DNA from: Dromiciops gliroides | Lineage: Eukaryota; Chordata; Mammalia; Microbiotheria; Microbiotheriidae | Direction: 5' to 3' | DNA length: 64,000 nt | Assembly (NCBI RefSeq): GCF_019393635.1 | Contig: NC_057862.1 | Coordinates: forward strand, 679,194,814-679,258,813 | In this document: one piece after another, positions 24,600 through 34,600 of the stretch | How the letters are laid out: every line of letters starts with the position of its first letter | Position numbering within the stretch: position 1 is the stretch's first letter | Position numbers and translations under genes: made by a program | Notes under the pieces: generated by a model | Database searches by the model: none | Told to the model about the DNA's origin: nothing | What the model saw: the letters and a program-made list of their open reading frames with translations, nothing else

Positions 24600-25865
24600 C
24601 CCCACCTCATATGCTAAATAAAACTCTTTCCTGCCCTTTATAATTTTTTTATAGCACTTGCAATCTAAAATGCCATCTCCATCTCGAAGCTCCTTTATAT
24701 CTTACCACCATCATCCTTTAACACCTTATTACCTCAGCCTAAGGTTATATATTTGTATTTTGCACCCCTCCTCCAATGCAGCATTTTTGCACACTCTCAT
24801 TTAAAATGAAAACGAAATGAATTTAACCTCTCCTGGATTCATTTGCTGGATGTGTCCAATGAAGGAGTTGGATAAATTGAGCCCGGCTTTAAATCTATGA
24901 CCCTAGGGATTAAATCACCCCCGTGCCCCCCTCCCCCAGTGTAACCCTGGGGCTTCTCTTCATCTGATTCGTGGCATTTTGATTGTAGATCTTTGATGTA
25001 AAAATGAATGCCAGAGTTCAGATGGGTAGATGTGGAAAGCACATTTTGAGAGGCTCAATGCCTCTAAGACAAACCTGAGGCTAAAAATCAGTGAGTATCA
25101 TGGACCACACCTTTGATGACCCCAACCCTCACCCCACCAGTCCTTCCAGGTTTATATTTCTAGGCTCCCTTGTGGACGTGTCCAAGATGCCTGCAGTCTA
25201 TCACTCCTCCTGGCTGTCCCTCAGAGAAAGGAATGATGAGGGAAGTTCTTCCAGCCTGAGTCACTAGGCATCCTCCCTGTCTGTTCCACACTGGCTTCCT
25301 TCTCACCAGGGAGGTGTAGATGGACCCTGTCTCACTCTGACTCAGCTTTGGCCCCTGTCTTCTTCTGGGTCCTCTTGGTGGGTCACAAGGCAGGTCTTAG
25401 CCCTTCTCTTCCTCATTCTTTATCCTTTCTCTTCCCTAAGAAATCCCCATGAAGAGCCATGCAGAGAATTGGGTTTTCTGCAGCAGAAAGCTACTACTTT
25501 TCCAGCAATGAAAAGTTCTGGGAAGAGGTGGAACAGTTTTGTATGTCTCTTGACTCCCCCACTAAACTCAGTGACCTCATTGAAAGAGGGGGTCAGTGCA
25601 ATCCTCAGGATCTCTAAAGGTGGGAGGTAGAGATGCCAGTAAAGGTGTATTAGCAGGCAAGTCACTTTCACTCTCTGCCAGACTGGCCTTGGATTCTAGG
25701 GGGCAAGGACAGAGGCTCCCCTTCAGCTAAAGGATTTGTTGATTGCTTTCATAAGAGTTGTTGATTTAGGGCTACACACTGTAGCAAGTTGAATGAAGGC
25801 TCACTCCGTGAGTTCTGGAAGTTTAAAATGAGAAGGAGACTTGACCAAGTTCTCTACTTTTCAAT
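24600..25865 (+). repeat. Duplicated lectin block B
   Basis: Partner of block A, without the Tigger1, LTR and L1 insertions, so those arrived in block A after the duplication. It holds dead exon copy B. I could not see the same flanks around exon 4 of the intact gene, so A and B are closer to each other than to that gene. Confidence 0.75.
25441..25591 (+). pseudogene. Dead copy B of a lectin CRD exon
   Basis: This copy lies between a ttccctaag acceptor and a gtcagt donor. One frame reads YYFSSNEKFWEEVEQFC, matching the CRD start of the intact lectin. Single-base shifts before and after this stretch change frame, and the SHLTSV part is garbled. Its surroundings match those of copy A on both sides, so the two arose from a duplication of a larger block. 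No following CRD exon was recognised. Confidence 0.8.
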
Positions 25866-26089
25866 ACCAAAAGAAAACCTTGGAGGAGAGAAAAGAGATG
25901 GCAGGTGGCAGGTGGCAGGCAGGGCAAATCACCGTCACCATCTCAACCAGCATCTCCCCTGGCAACCAGGGGAAGATGCCAGGACCCCAAACCCAAACTC
26001 CTTGGGAATAGCAGCACCTCCAGACAACTTGCCTGCTTCCATGTTGGTGTTCAGAGAGAACACAAATAGTAATAAGAACAAGAACACCA

Positions 26090-26312
26090 ATAATAATTTA
26101 TATAGTGCTTTAAGATTTGCAAAGTACTTCACATATTATCCCTTTTGATCCACATAATGACTCTATGAGGTAGATGCACCCTTTAAACAGGTGAGAAAAC
26201 TGAGGCAGATAAAAGTTCAGCAAATTGCCCAGTCACACAGCTAGTAAATGCCTGAGACTGGACTTGAACTCAGCTCCTTCTGACTCCAAGTTTACTATCT
26301 AGCTATCTTCTA
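26090..26312 (-). repeat. MIR-type SINE
   Basis: Has tttgcaaagtacttcacat and gaaaactgaggcaga landmarks. Confidence 0.7.
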
Positions 26313-26630
26313 GTTAGACTCCAGTGACTAGGAGGAAAGAAACAATGTAGAGTTGGGGTATGGGGCCAAGTGGGTCCATCCCACTAGGGGCAGCTGGGTT
26401 GTTGGGGCCAGAGGGTGGCCTGTGGGTGAGGAGCCAGATGAAGATCTGGATGAAGAGGGAAATGTAACCTCTTGAGGGGTGAAGAAATCCCAGCCTGAAG
26501 GGAACCTGTCCATATTGGGGAACAGAGTAGCAATCTGTGGCCAACACCAGTGGGGACCCTGACACATTAACAAAAAGCAATAATGATTCACATTTGCCAT
26601 GACACCTACTTGAGATACTCTTTGCCCTGG
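26313..26630. other. Unassigned stretch
   Basis: Overlapping minus-strand frames of about 90 codons show no recognisable domain; not called as genes. Confidence 0.35.
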
Positions 26631-26632
26631 CT

Positions 26633-26808
26633 TTTGTTGTTGTTCAGTTTGTGATTGTGTCTAATTCTTCATGACCCCATTTGGCGTTTTCTCATCAGAG
26701 ATACTGGAGTGGTTTGCCATGTCCTTCTCTAGCTTGTTTTGCAGATGAGGAAACTGAGGCACACAGGGCCAGCACTCCTTCACTGCACTACCTAGCTTGC
26801 TGCCCTGG
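26633..26808 (-). repeat. MAR1-type CORE-SINE, truncated
   Basis: Has ttgttgttcagtttgtg, gatactggagtggtttgcca and the end of the CORE. Confidence 0.8.
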
Positions 26809-27109
26809 TTTTCATAGATCTTGAACATATTTTTCTCCCTCATTGAGTGGTACCACACACTCTGGAAAGAAGTCTATTGAGGCATCCTCAGGTAGGTTCC
26901 TTTACAAGCTGATCCATTTTGTTGGAAAGAAGGCACCGGAAGTCAGGAGGTATGCACTTCAGTTCCCAGTTCAGATAGTCTCTGCATGGCCTCAGGCATC
27001 GCTACTTCACCTGTGGGGCTTTTGGTCTCTTCATCTGTGAAGTTAGGGCTCCAGGGCTGGACTAGACAGATGGTCTCAAAATCCTTTAGCTCTAACATTC
27101 TGTGATTAG

Positions 27110-28250
27110 GAGGAGGGGTTAGTGTGAGCTGGAGCAATCAGGGAAGGCTTCTTAGAGGAGGATGAACTTTGTGGAGAGAAGGGAGGGTGTTCCCAGAAGG
27201 GGAACTGCAGAAGCAGAGATGCAGATGCCTTTGGCTTGGTGTGCACAATCTGTGCCCAAACAGTGGAGAGAGAGAGAGATACCTGACTAGGGTTTTAGGC
27301 AGGGTGGGGGCGGTGTAGGAGAAAAGGTATTTCTGTAATTTATAGGTCAGTTACTTAAAATGTCTACCACATACTTCAGACTGTATTTCTTGGGAACTCA
27401 CTGTAACAAAGGGCAAAAAAAGAAAATAGAAAAGATTTGCATACAGGACAAAAAGGGACCATGGGCAACCGAGGTCAAGGAGGAAGACAAAAGAAAAACA
27501 GATGATTCACAAGGCATCTGGCACCCAGCCCACTCCACCCCACAACCACAGAATCCCCGTATGACAGAGCTGGAGGGAACTTGGACAGCATCGAGGCCAG
27601 GGGTTCTTAAACTTCCTTCTGTCCTGGACCTCTTGGGCAGCAGTTTGGTGAGGCAAATGGACCCCCTTTCGGAAGAATGTCCTCAAATGCCCAAAATGAT
27701 AGATGTAGAATTACCAAGAAAACCATTACATTAAAATACAGTTATCAAAATATGTTTTTTTTTAAATTCACGGACTTTTAAGGTGAAAAACCCTTGATTT
27801 AATCTAACCTCATTTTCCAGAGGAGGAAACTGAAGCTGAGAGTGAATTGACTTGTTCTGGCTAGCCAGGTCCCAAGCCCAGCTGCTCCTCTGTTGCTGAA
27901 GGATGGTGAGGGATGCCAATGTTCTCTACAATTTGGCCTCATGGGACAAAGCCCCTGACATTATATCTTAGTTCCAGCTATTGTTAAGTGTGTGCTAAGA
28001 CATACTTTGCTTCCTTTGTTCTCTGTGAAACACTTCTCACAGTCTCAGGTGGACAACAGGATGGGTGTGGGCTCGCTGAGGTTGAAAAAAATTGCCTCCT
28101 ATGATCACAGAAGTAAGTTGAGGCATCATTAAAGGTGCCCCAGAGCCATTTCTATAAGGCTTCCCTGAAACTGAACAGTTTCCTCCCTGGGGACCCCACC
28201 AGAGGCATTTATGCTCCAGTGACCATGTTTTGTAGCTGGCCCCTCCTGGC
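27110..28250. other. Region upstream of the lectin promoter
   Basis: Mostly unassigned sequence with MIR-like scraps (about 27590-27860). No exon joining the lectin gene was recognised here. Confidence 0.4.
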
Positions 28251-28312
28251 CTAAGATTCACTTCCTGATCTTCTGGTTGGGCCCAAATGAGAAGAAAGGG
28301 TGAAGAGCAGCA

Positions 28313-28320
28313 TTTATAAA
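28313..28320 (+). promoter_or_regulatory. Possible TATA box of the lectin gene
   Basis: TTTATAAA lies about 320 bases before the lectin ATG and about 30 bases before the purine tract. An ETS/PU.1-like core, ACTTCCTG, is at about 28260-28267; PU.1 drives many myeloid lectin genes. If this TATA is used, the purine tract would lie in the 5' untranslated region. This is motif evidence only. Confidence 0.3.
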
Positions 28321-28345
28321 TGGGCCACCTGCCTCAGAGCCCAGT

Positions 28346-28348
<3 letters not shown>

Positions 28349-28429
<81 letters not shown>

Positions 28430-28570
28430 AGAAGAAGAAGAAGAAGAAGAAGAAGAAGAAGAAGAAGAAGAAGAAGAAGAAGAAGAAGAAGAAGAAGAAG
28501 AAGAAGAAGAAAGAGAGGGGGAGAGAGAGAGAGAGAGGGAAGAAGAGAGAGAGAGGGAAGAAGAGAGAGG

Positions 28571-28625
<55 letters not shown>
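28349..28625 (+). repeat. Polypurine tract (GA)n-(GAA)n-(GA)n
   Basis: About 275 bases of pure purine on the + strand: (GA)n to about 28424, (GAA)n to about 28511, then mixed GGGA/GA blocks and (GA)n. It ends 12 bases before the lectin start codon. Long mirror-symmetric purine tracts can form triplex DNA. Very long Arg-Glu, Glu or Ser-Leu reading frames across it are by-products of the repeat. Confidence 0.97.
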
Positions 28626-28627
<2 letters not shown>

Positions 28628-28637
28628 AGCACTCAGG

Positions 28638-28695
28638 ATGAACATAGATGATTATGAGAACATTAGCCTAGGGAAGCCATCACCCTGGCCACTTG
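28638..28695 (+). CDS. CLEC4F: Lectin exon 1: start codon and cytoplasmic tail
   Basis: The exon encodes [19 protein letters not shown] and ends in phase 1 at a gtaagt donor. The ATG has A at -3. The tail contains YENI, a tyrosine sorting motif of the kind used by endocytic lectins, followed by a proline-containing stretch; langerin also carries NISL followed by a proline-rich tail. The ATG lies 12 bases after a 275-bp GA/GAA tract, and the frame is open through that tract to an upstream ATG at 28320, so the annotated start is the conservative choice. Confidence 0.85.
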
Positions 28696-31600
28696 GTAAG
28701 TGTCTCCTAAATCCAGCTTTTCTCCTGGGTCTCCTTTCCCTCCCCTCTATCTTCCAACCCTTCAGAGGAACTTCTGAACTCAGGAAGCCATTCTATGCTC
28801 TAACTTAGGGTTTCTGGGGTCAGGTGTGGGAAGGATTTGGGGAGGGGATTAGTCTTTGACAATGACCCCTTTGGGAATCTGATTGTCTGCCTTTCCTCCA
28901 AGAAATATTTGACTTTTCTTCACTTCTATCTGTGATGGGGCTGCTTGAAGTGGTGGGCATCTAAGCACAGAGAGAGATGAGCTGATTGTCTCTGGGATGT
29001 TTGAATGGGAGCTGGGGGTCAGGTCAGCTCTTGCAGGGACACAGGGCACAACATCTCATTCATTAGACTGTGATCTCCTTGAGGGCAGATACTGGGGTGG
29101 TTTTGGTTTGGGTTTTAGCCTTTGTCTTTCCGGCGATTACCACAGTGCTTGGTGCACAGTAGGTGCTTCACAGATGTTCTTGAGCAGACTTGACAATGAA
29201 CTCTCTCCCTCCCAGGACAGTTCCTCAGGATTGAGCCACATTCCACCCAGAGGACTCCGAGGATGGCCCAAGTAGCCCTGGTACTCCTGACTCTGGCCTT
29301 GCTGGCCTCCCTCACCGCTATCATCATTTTGTGTAAGTCCCTGGGTGGTTTTTGGCTTCACATCTGTGCTGTGGTCCTCACCCATGGCCACTTTCTGGGG
29401 CTGTCCCGGCATCGTTGGACCCCAAGGGATCTGGAATAATTACCTTGTCCCTTCTTCCCAGCTTCAGGAAAGACCTAGATGAAAGCCATTCTATGGCTTC
29501 TAATGAAAGCAAATATGGATGCAGGCAGGTCCCCGTTAGTGTGAATAAGGATTTCTCCTCATTCACATTAATCTGGACCAGCTGCCTGGTACTTTAAGGT
29601 TTGCAAAGTGTTTTGCATATATTATCTGATAGGATCCTTAAAACAGTGTGGAGGGTGTTATAACGATGCTCCATTTACAGGTGAGAGAGATTAAGTGACT
29701 TTTCCAGGGTGAAGCCATGAACAGACACAGCAAGTGTCTGAGGCTGGATTCGAACTCCGGTCTTCCTGTCTCCAAGTCTAGTGTTGTACCTATGACTCAA
29801 TCTTGCTTCTATGTTTCTAGAACAGTGCCTGATACTGACTGGCATTTAATAAATGCTGGTGGATGGATTGTAAAGAGCGTTGTGTTTGGAGTCAGAAGAC
29901 TTGGGTTCTCTTCTTTGCTTTACTCATTACTACCTATAGGATTGGAGCAAGAGCATGTGTCCTCTCTGGGTCTCAGTTTCCTTATGTGTAAAATGAGAGG
30001 TTTGAGTTCAATAAAAGAACGATGAGGCCGACAGCTAGGGGGTGCTGTAGTGCACAGAGAGCTGGGCTTGGAGTTTGGAAAGCTCATACTCTTGAGTTCA
30101 AATCTGGCCTCAGATACTTGCTAGCTGTGTGACCCTGGGCAAGTCACTTAACACTGTTTGCCTCAGTTTCCTCATCTGTAAAATGAGCTGGAGAACAAAA
30201 TGGCAAATCCCTCCAGTATCTCTGCCAAGAAAATCCCAAATGGGGTTAGGAAGAGGTGGATGTGACTGACATGCTCAACAACAACAAAAGTCCTCACTAT
30301 GTATATAACACTGTGATAACTTGGGGGGGGGGTATAAATATTAAACAAACACTGTTCCTGTTGTCAAGAAGCTTAAATCCGAATAGGAAATGAACACACG
30401 TATAGGGGAATGACAGCCAGGGAGGAGAGTTTGGGCTTGGAAGTCATAGAGATGACCTTTGAAGTAGTCTCTAAATTTATGGTTCTAAACAGAATATTTC
30501 ATATTTTTGAAGATTTGGTTGCCAGGGCAACCCACTCCGGCTGGTTTCATCTTCTACGCTCAACCTCCATTTCTCTTATACTTTCAGAGAGAATTGTTGT
30601 TTTTGGTGGGGGTGGGATAGGAGCTGGATCTGAGCTTTCATCAGGGTGGGAACTTCTTCCCCTGAAGTAGTCTGTAATGTACAGTTTTTGAGAGGAGTCT
30701 GGTGAGCTAAGAAGTTAAGTAAGCTGCCCAAGGTCATCCAGCCGGTGTGTGTCAGAGGTGGAGCCTGAGCCCCAGTCTTCCTGCCTCCAAGACTGCCAAT
30801 CTACCCACCCTGTGTCATGCTTGCTTTCTATTAGGGTGGGCTAGGCAATTTCCTTTTGTGAAGAGAATAAGATGAAAAAAGGAAGCCAACGTATCCAGGC
30901 CACACGGGTCATAAGTAGAAAATTTGGTGTCAGTAAGTATGTCTTCCCCTTTGGGGCCAGACTCTTTTTACCTGGTGAAGTCCAGACTGTGACATGTGTG
31001 TCCAGGAAGGACATGCATTGATGGGGCCCAAGAACTCCCATCCTCATTTTTCAGGATTTCAGGGTTTTCTTTCCCTACCAGGGAACCTGGCTTGGAAGGT
31101 GGTTGTTGACTTTGCAGACAGCATCTGCCTCAATCTACCTCACGGGTACAGATCTGATCCTGCAGGTATTTATGAGCCAGGGCTACTGGACTAAAAACAG
31201 AACATCAGGATGGAGGATTGAAGAGGGCAGAGGCAGGTCTCTTGGTTTAACACTTGCCTTCTCTCCAGGAGGATGCAACATGCCCCCTCTGAACCAAAGG
31301 GCTCATGAGCAAGCCAAGTAGCCTGAGATTCCCAATGGACTCTCTTATGAGAGCCATGTCTCCTTGAAATCTGACACTAGGCAGATTTAACTTTTCAATC
31401 TATTAGATTTCCAGATAGAGACTTGCATTGGAAGTGAGGAAGTCCAGCAGAAGGCTTGCCTGGACAATATTACCACCTTGACTTCAGAGATGCAGATGTT
31501 AAGTCATGGGGAAAACCCGAGGCTTCAGACGTTAGAGACCAAGAAGCCCAGGAGTGGCTTGGAAGATGTCACAGCGTCCAGTGCCATCATGGAAAGGTTA

Positions 31601-34600
31601 AAAGGTCACTTGGAGACCATTACCATCCTCCCTGTCAGCATCCATCAGGTGCAGATGGGGCCCTCTGGAGTGGACCCTGAGACAACGGAAAGTCCTGTGG
31701 AGAAGGTCCTAAAGTTTGGGAAGTTTACTGAACCACCTGGAGGTCCTACAGGGGAGGCCCTGGAGATTGGAGGGGTCACCGAGACACCTGGAGTCCACGT
31801 GGAGAAGGTTTCAGCAACGGTTGAAATTCAGACAGACTTGAAAATGTTAAAAGACCTTCTGGAGGCTGTTAATGCCTCCTACTTTGCAGTGAGAGAAGAG
31901 TATAGTAAGTTCATGGGTCCCGTGGGACTGGGGAGTTTTTTCTACATTCTCAGCAGCTCATAACAATAGTTTACATTTGCATAATAGATAAAAGCTTACA
32001 AAGGGCTTTTTAAAAGTCCTCTTCTTTGTGGAAATCTTAATGGGCATGACTAATACTAGAATCAGAGATTTAGAGTTGCAAAGGACCTTAGATAGGATGC
32101 TGGGTTTGCTGTGGGGAAAACTCCTGAGTTTGAATCTTACCTCAAATACTTTCAAGCTGTGTGACTCTGAGCAAGTCATTTAACCTATCTCAGCCTCAGT
32201 TTCCTCATTTGTAAAATGGGAATAATAATAGTACCTACCTGCGGGATTATTGTGAAGTTCAAAATGAGATATCATGCAAAGTGCTTTGTAGACCTTAGAG
32301 TGCTATATAAATTATCATCCATTACTATCAGCATCGCCATCTTCTCCTCCTCCTCTTTCTCCTTTTCCTTCTCCTCCTCCTCTTCCTTCTTCATCATCAT
32401 TATCATCATCATCACTTAGGAGTGAATTGACGCCAATAGAATGGAAGTGACTTGTCCAAGATCATGCAAGTACCAGAGTCAAAATTTGAACCCAGGTCCT
32501 ATATACATCATTCAACAGAAACTGCTTGCTCCAAAGTAACTAATGATCAATCTCTTAATTGCCAAATTTAATAGCCTTTTTTTTTTTTAGTGAGGTAATT
32601 GGGGCTAAGTGACTTGCCCAGGGTCACACAGCTAGTAAGTGTTAAGTGTCTGAGGCCAGATTTGAACTCAGGTCCTCCTGAATCCAGGGCCAGTGCTCTA
32701 TCCACTGTGCCACCTTGCTGCCCCCTAAGTCCTATCATTTCAATTTTCATCCACCTTCCATATATCTCTCTATATACATATATGTGTATATATGTATACA
32801 TATGCATATATATGTATGTATATCCCTCTCTTTCCTCTAGCACAGGCACCACTCTCGTGCAGATCCTCATCGCCTCATGCCTCCATTATTACAATAGACT
32901 AATGGTGGTTCTCCCTACCTCAAGTCTCTCCCCACTCCAGTCCATCTTCCATTCAGTCGCCAAAGTGATCTTCCTAAAATGCAGGTCTGACCGTGTCACC
33001 CCCTTACTTAATAAACTCCAGCGGTTCCTTCTTTCAGCAAGGATCAAATATACAATTTTCTGTTTGGCTTTTAAAGTCTTTCACATACTTATCCTTTCCT
33101 ATATTTCCTGTCTTCGGCCTTTCTCCTTTCCCTGAATACTGTTCAATCCAATGACAGTAGCTTCCTTGACGTTCCTCACCCAAGGTATTCCATCTCCAAT
33201 CTTCAGGCATTTTCCCTGGCTGTTTCCTATGCCTAGAGTGCTTGCCTTCCTCACCTGACTTCTTCCAAATCTCAGCTCAGGTCTCACTTTCAGTGGGAGG
33301 GCTTTTTCAGTCTCCTTTGCTTCTAATACCTTCCCCTTAAGAGTACCTTCATTTACACTGTTTATATTTTAGTTTGCTTGTTGTCTCTGAGCTCTTTGAG
33401 GGGGAAGCTGGTTTTACCTTCCTATGTATACTATGTGCCTTGTGCATAGTAGGCACTTAATAATTGCTTGTTAGCTGACTTGATTCTAGCTGCAGTTCCA
33501 TAACACTTTGCAATGAGACACTCTGTATCATTGTCTTCATTTTGTAAATTAGTCAACAGGCTGAGAAAAGTTAAGTGGCTTGCCGTCTCTGTATTCTCTA
33601 TGCCTGGCATGGTGACTGGCACATGTAAAATTGAAAATGGATTTTAATTCCATATTTGAGACTTAATCAAGCTGGCATGGATTTAATCCTCTCTCATTCT
33701 TTGTAAGTTCAAATTCTAAACTGTTTATCTTTGTAATTTTACCCTTCACCTACAAGGTCAAGCTTTTGCCTTTTGTTCAATTGTTTCGTTTGTATCTAGC
33801 TCTTCAGGACCTTGTTTGGGGTTTTCTTGGTAAAATTGCTGGTGGTTTACCATTTCCTTTTCCAGCTCATTTTACAGATGAGGAAACTGAGGCAAACAGT
33901 GAAGTCATTTGCCCAGGGTCACTGAGCTAGTGTCTGAGGCCAGATTTGAACTCATGAAGATGAGGTTTTCCTGATTCCAAGTCCAATGCTCTATCCACTG
34001 TGCCATCCAGAACCCTCTTAACTCAAATTCAATCTGCCTTTTCAGATTTCACCCATGTTTGCCTTATTTCCATTTCTCAGCAGGGAAGTAAATGGGGAGG
34101 AGTTGAGATGGTGCTTAACCCACCCCCTCATTAAAGTATCTACCAATCAAGATTGCCATGATGTTGGGGCAGCTAGGTGGTGCAGTGGATATAAAGCATG
34201 GGCCCTGGATTCAGGAGTATCTGAGTTCAAATCTGGCCTCAGGCACTTGACACTTACTAGCTGTGTGACCCTGGGCAAGTCACTTAACCCTTATTGCCCT
34301 GCAAAAAAAAAAAGATTGTCATGATGTAATGTCGGATCAATCAGAAGACACTTGAGGTTTTGCTCTGTCATCTTGCTAATTGTTATAAGAGGCCTGTCAA
34401 TCTTCACTCAGAGTCTTTGGTCATCGAGAGAGGTCATTGACCCAATTTATTGGTTATTGCTAGCCTAACTAATAAACTGATCATGCTCAAAACCATGTCT
34501 CTCAGTTTACCTTAATTCCAATTGTGACACACTTAGTAGGCACTTAAAAATTTTTTGGTTGATGGACATGATAGCTATCATCAGGTATATGGTGGACTGT

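Larger units (their letters stand above)
33624..34529 (+). mobile_element. Solo LTR with two SINEs inside (intron 3)
   Basis: TG...CA ends, AATAAA at 34471, flanked by 4-bp CACA/CACT, and inserted in an older SINE-like tail (ggcaca...tagtaggcactt). Carries a MAR1 and a WSINE, so its own length is about 500 bp. A class I-like fossil. Confidence 0.7.

Noticed and set aside
26314-26600. Overlapping minus-strand frames of about 90 codons
   Set aside because: Two different phases are equally open and neither resembles a known protein.
28258-28808. Long open frames of Arg-Glu, Glu, Lys, Ser or Leu on both strands
   Set aside because: These are translations of the GA/GAA repeat. Only the frame that joins the lectin start is of interest, and it is reported as a finding rather than as a gene.
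32568-33135. Frames containing [20 protein letters not shown] or its reverse-strand counterpart, seen at many places
   Set aside because: These are readings of the CORE-SINE in both orientations; they recur wherever a SINE occurs.
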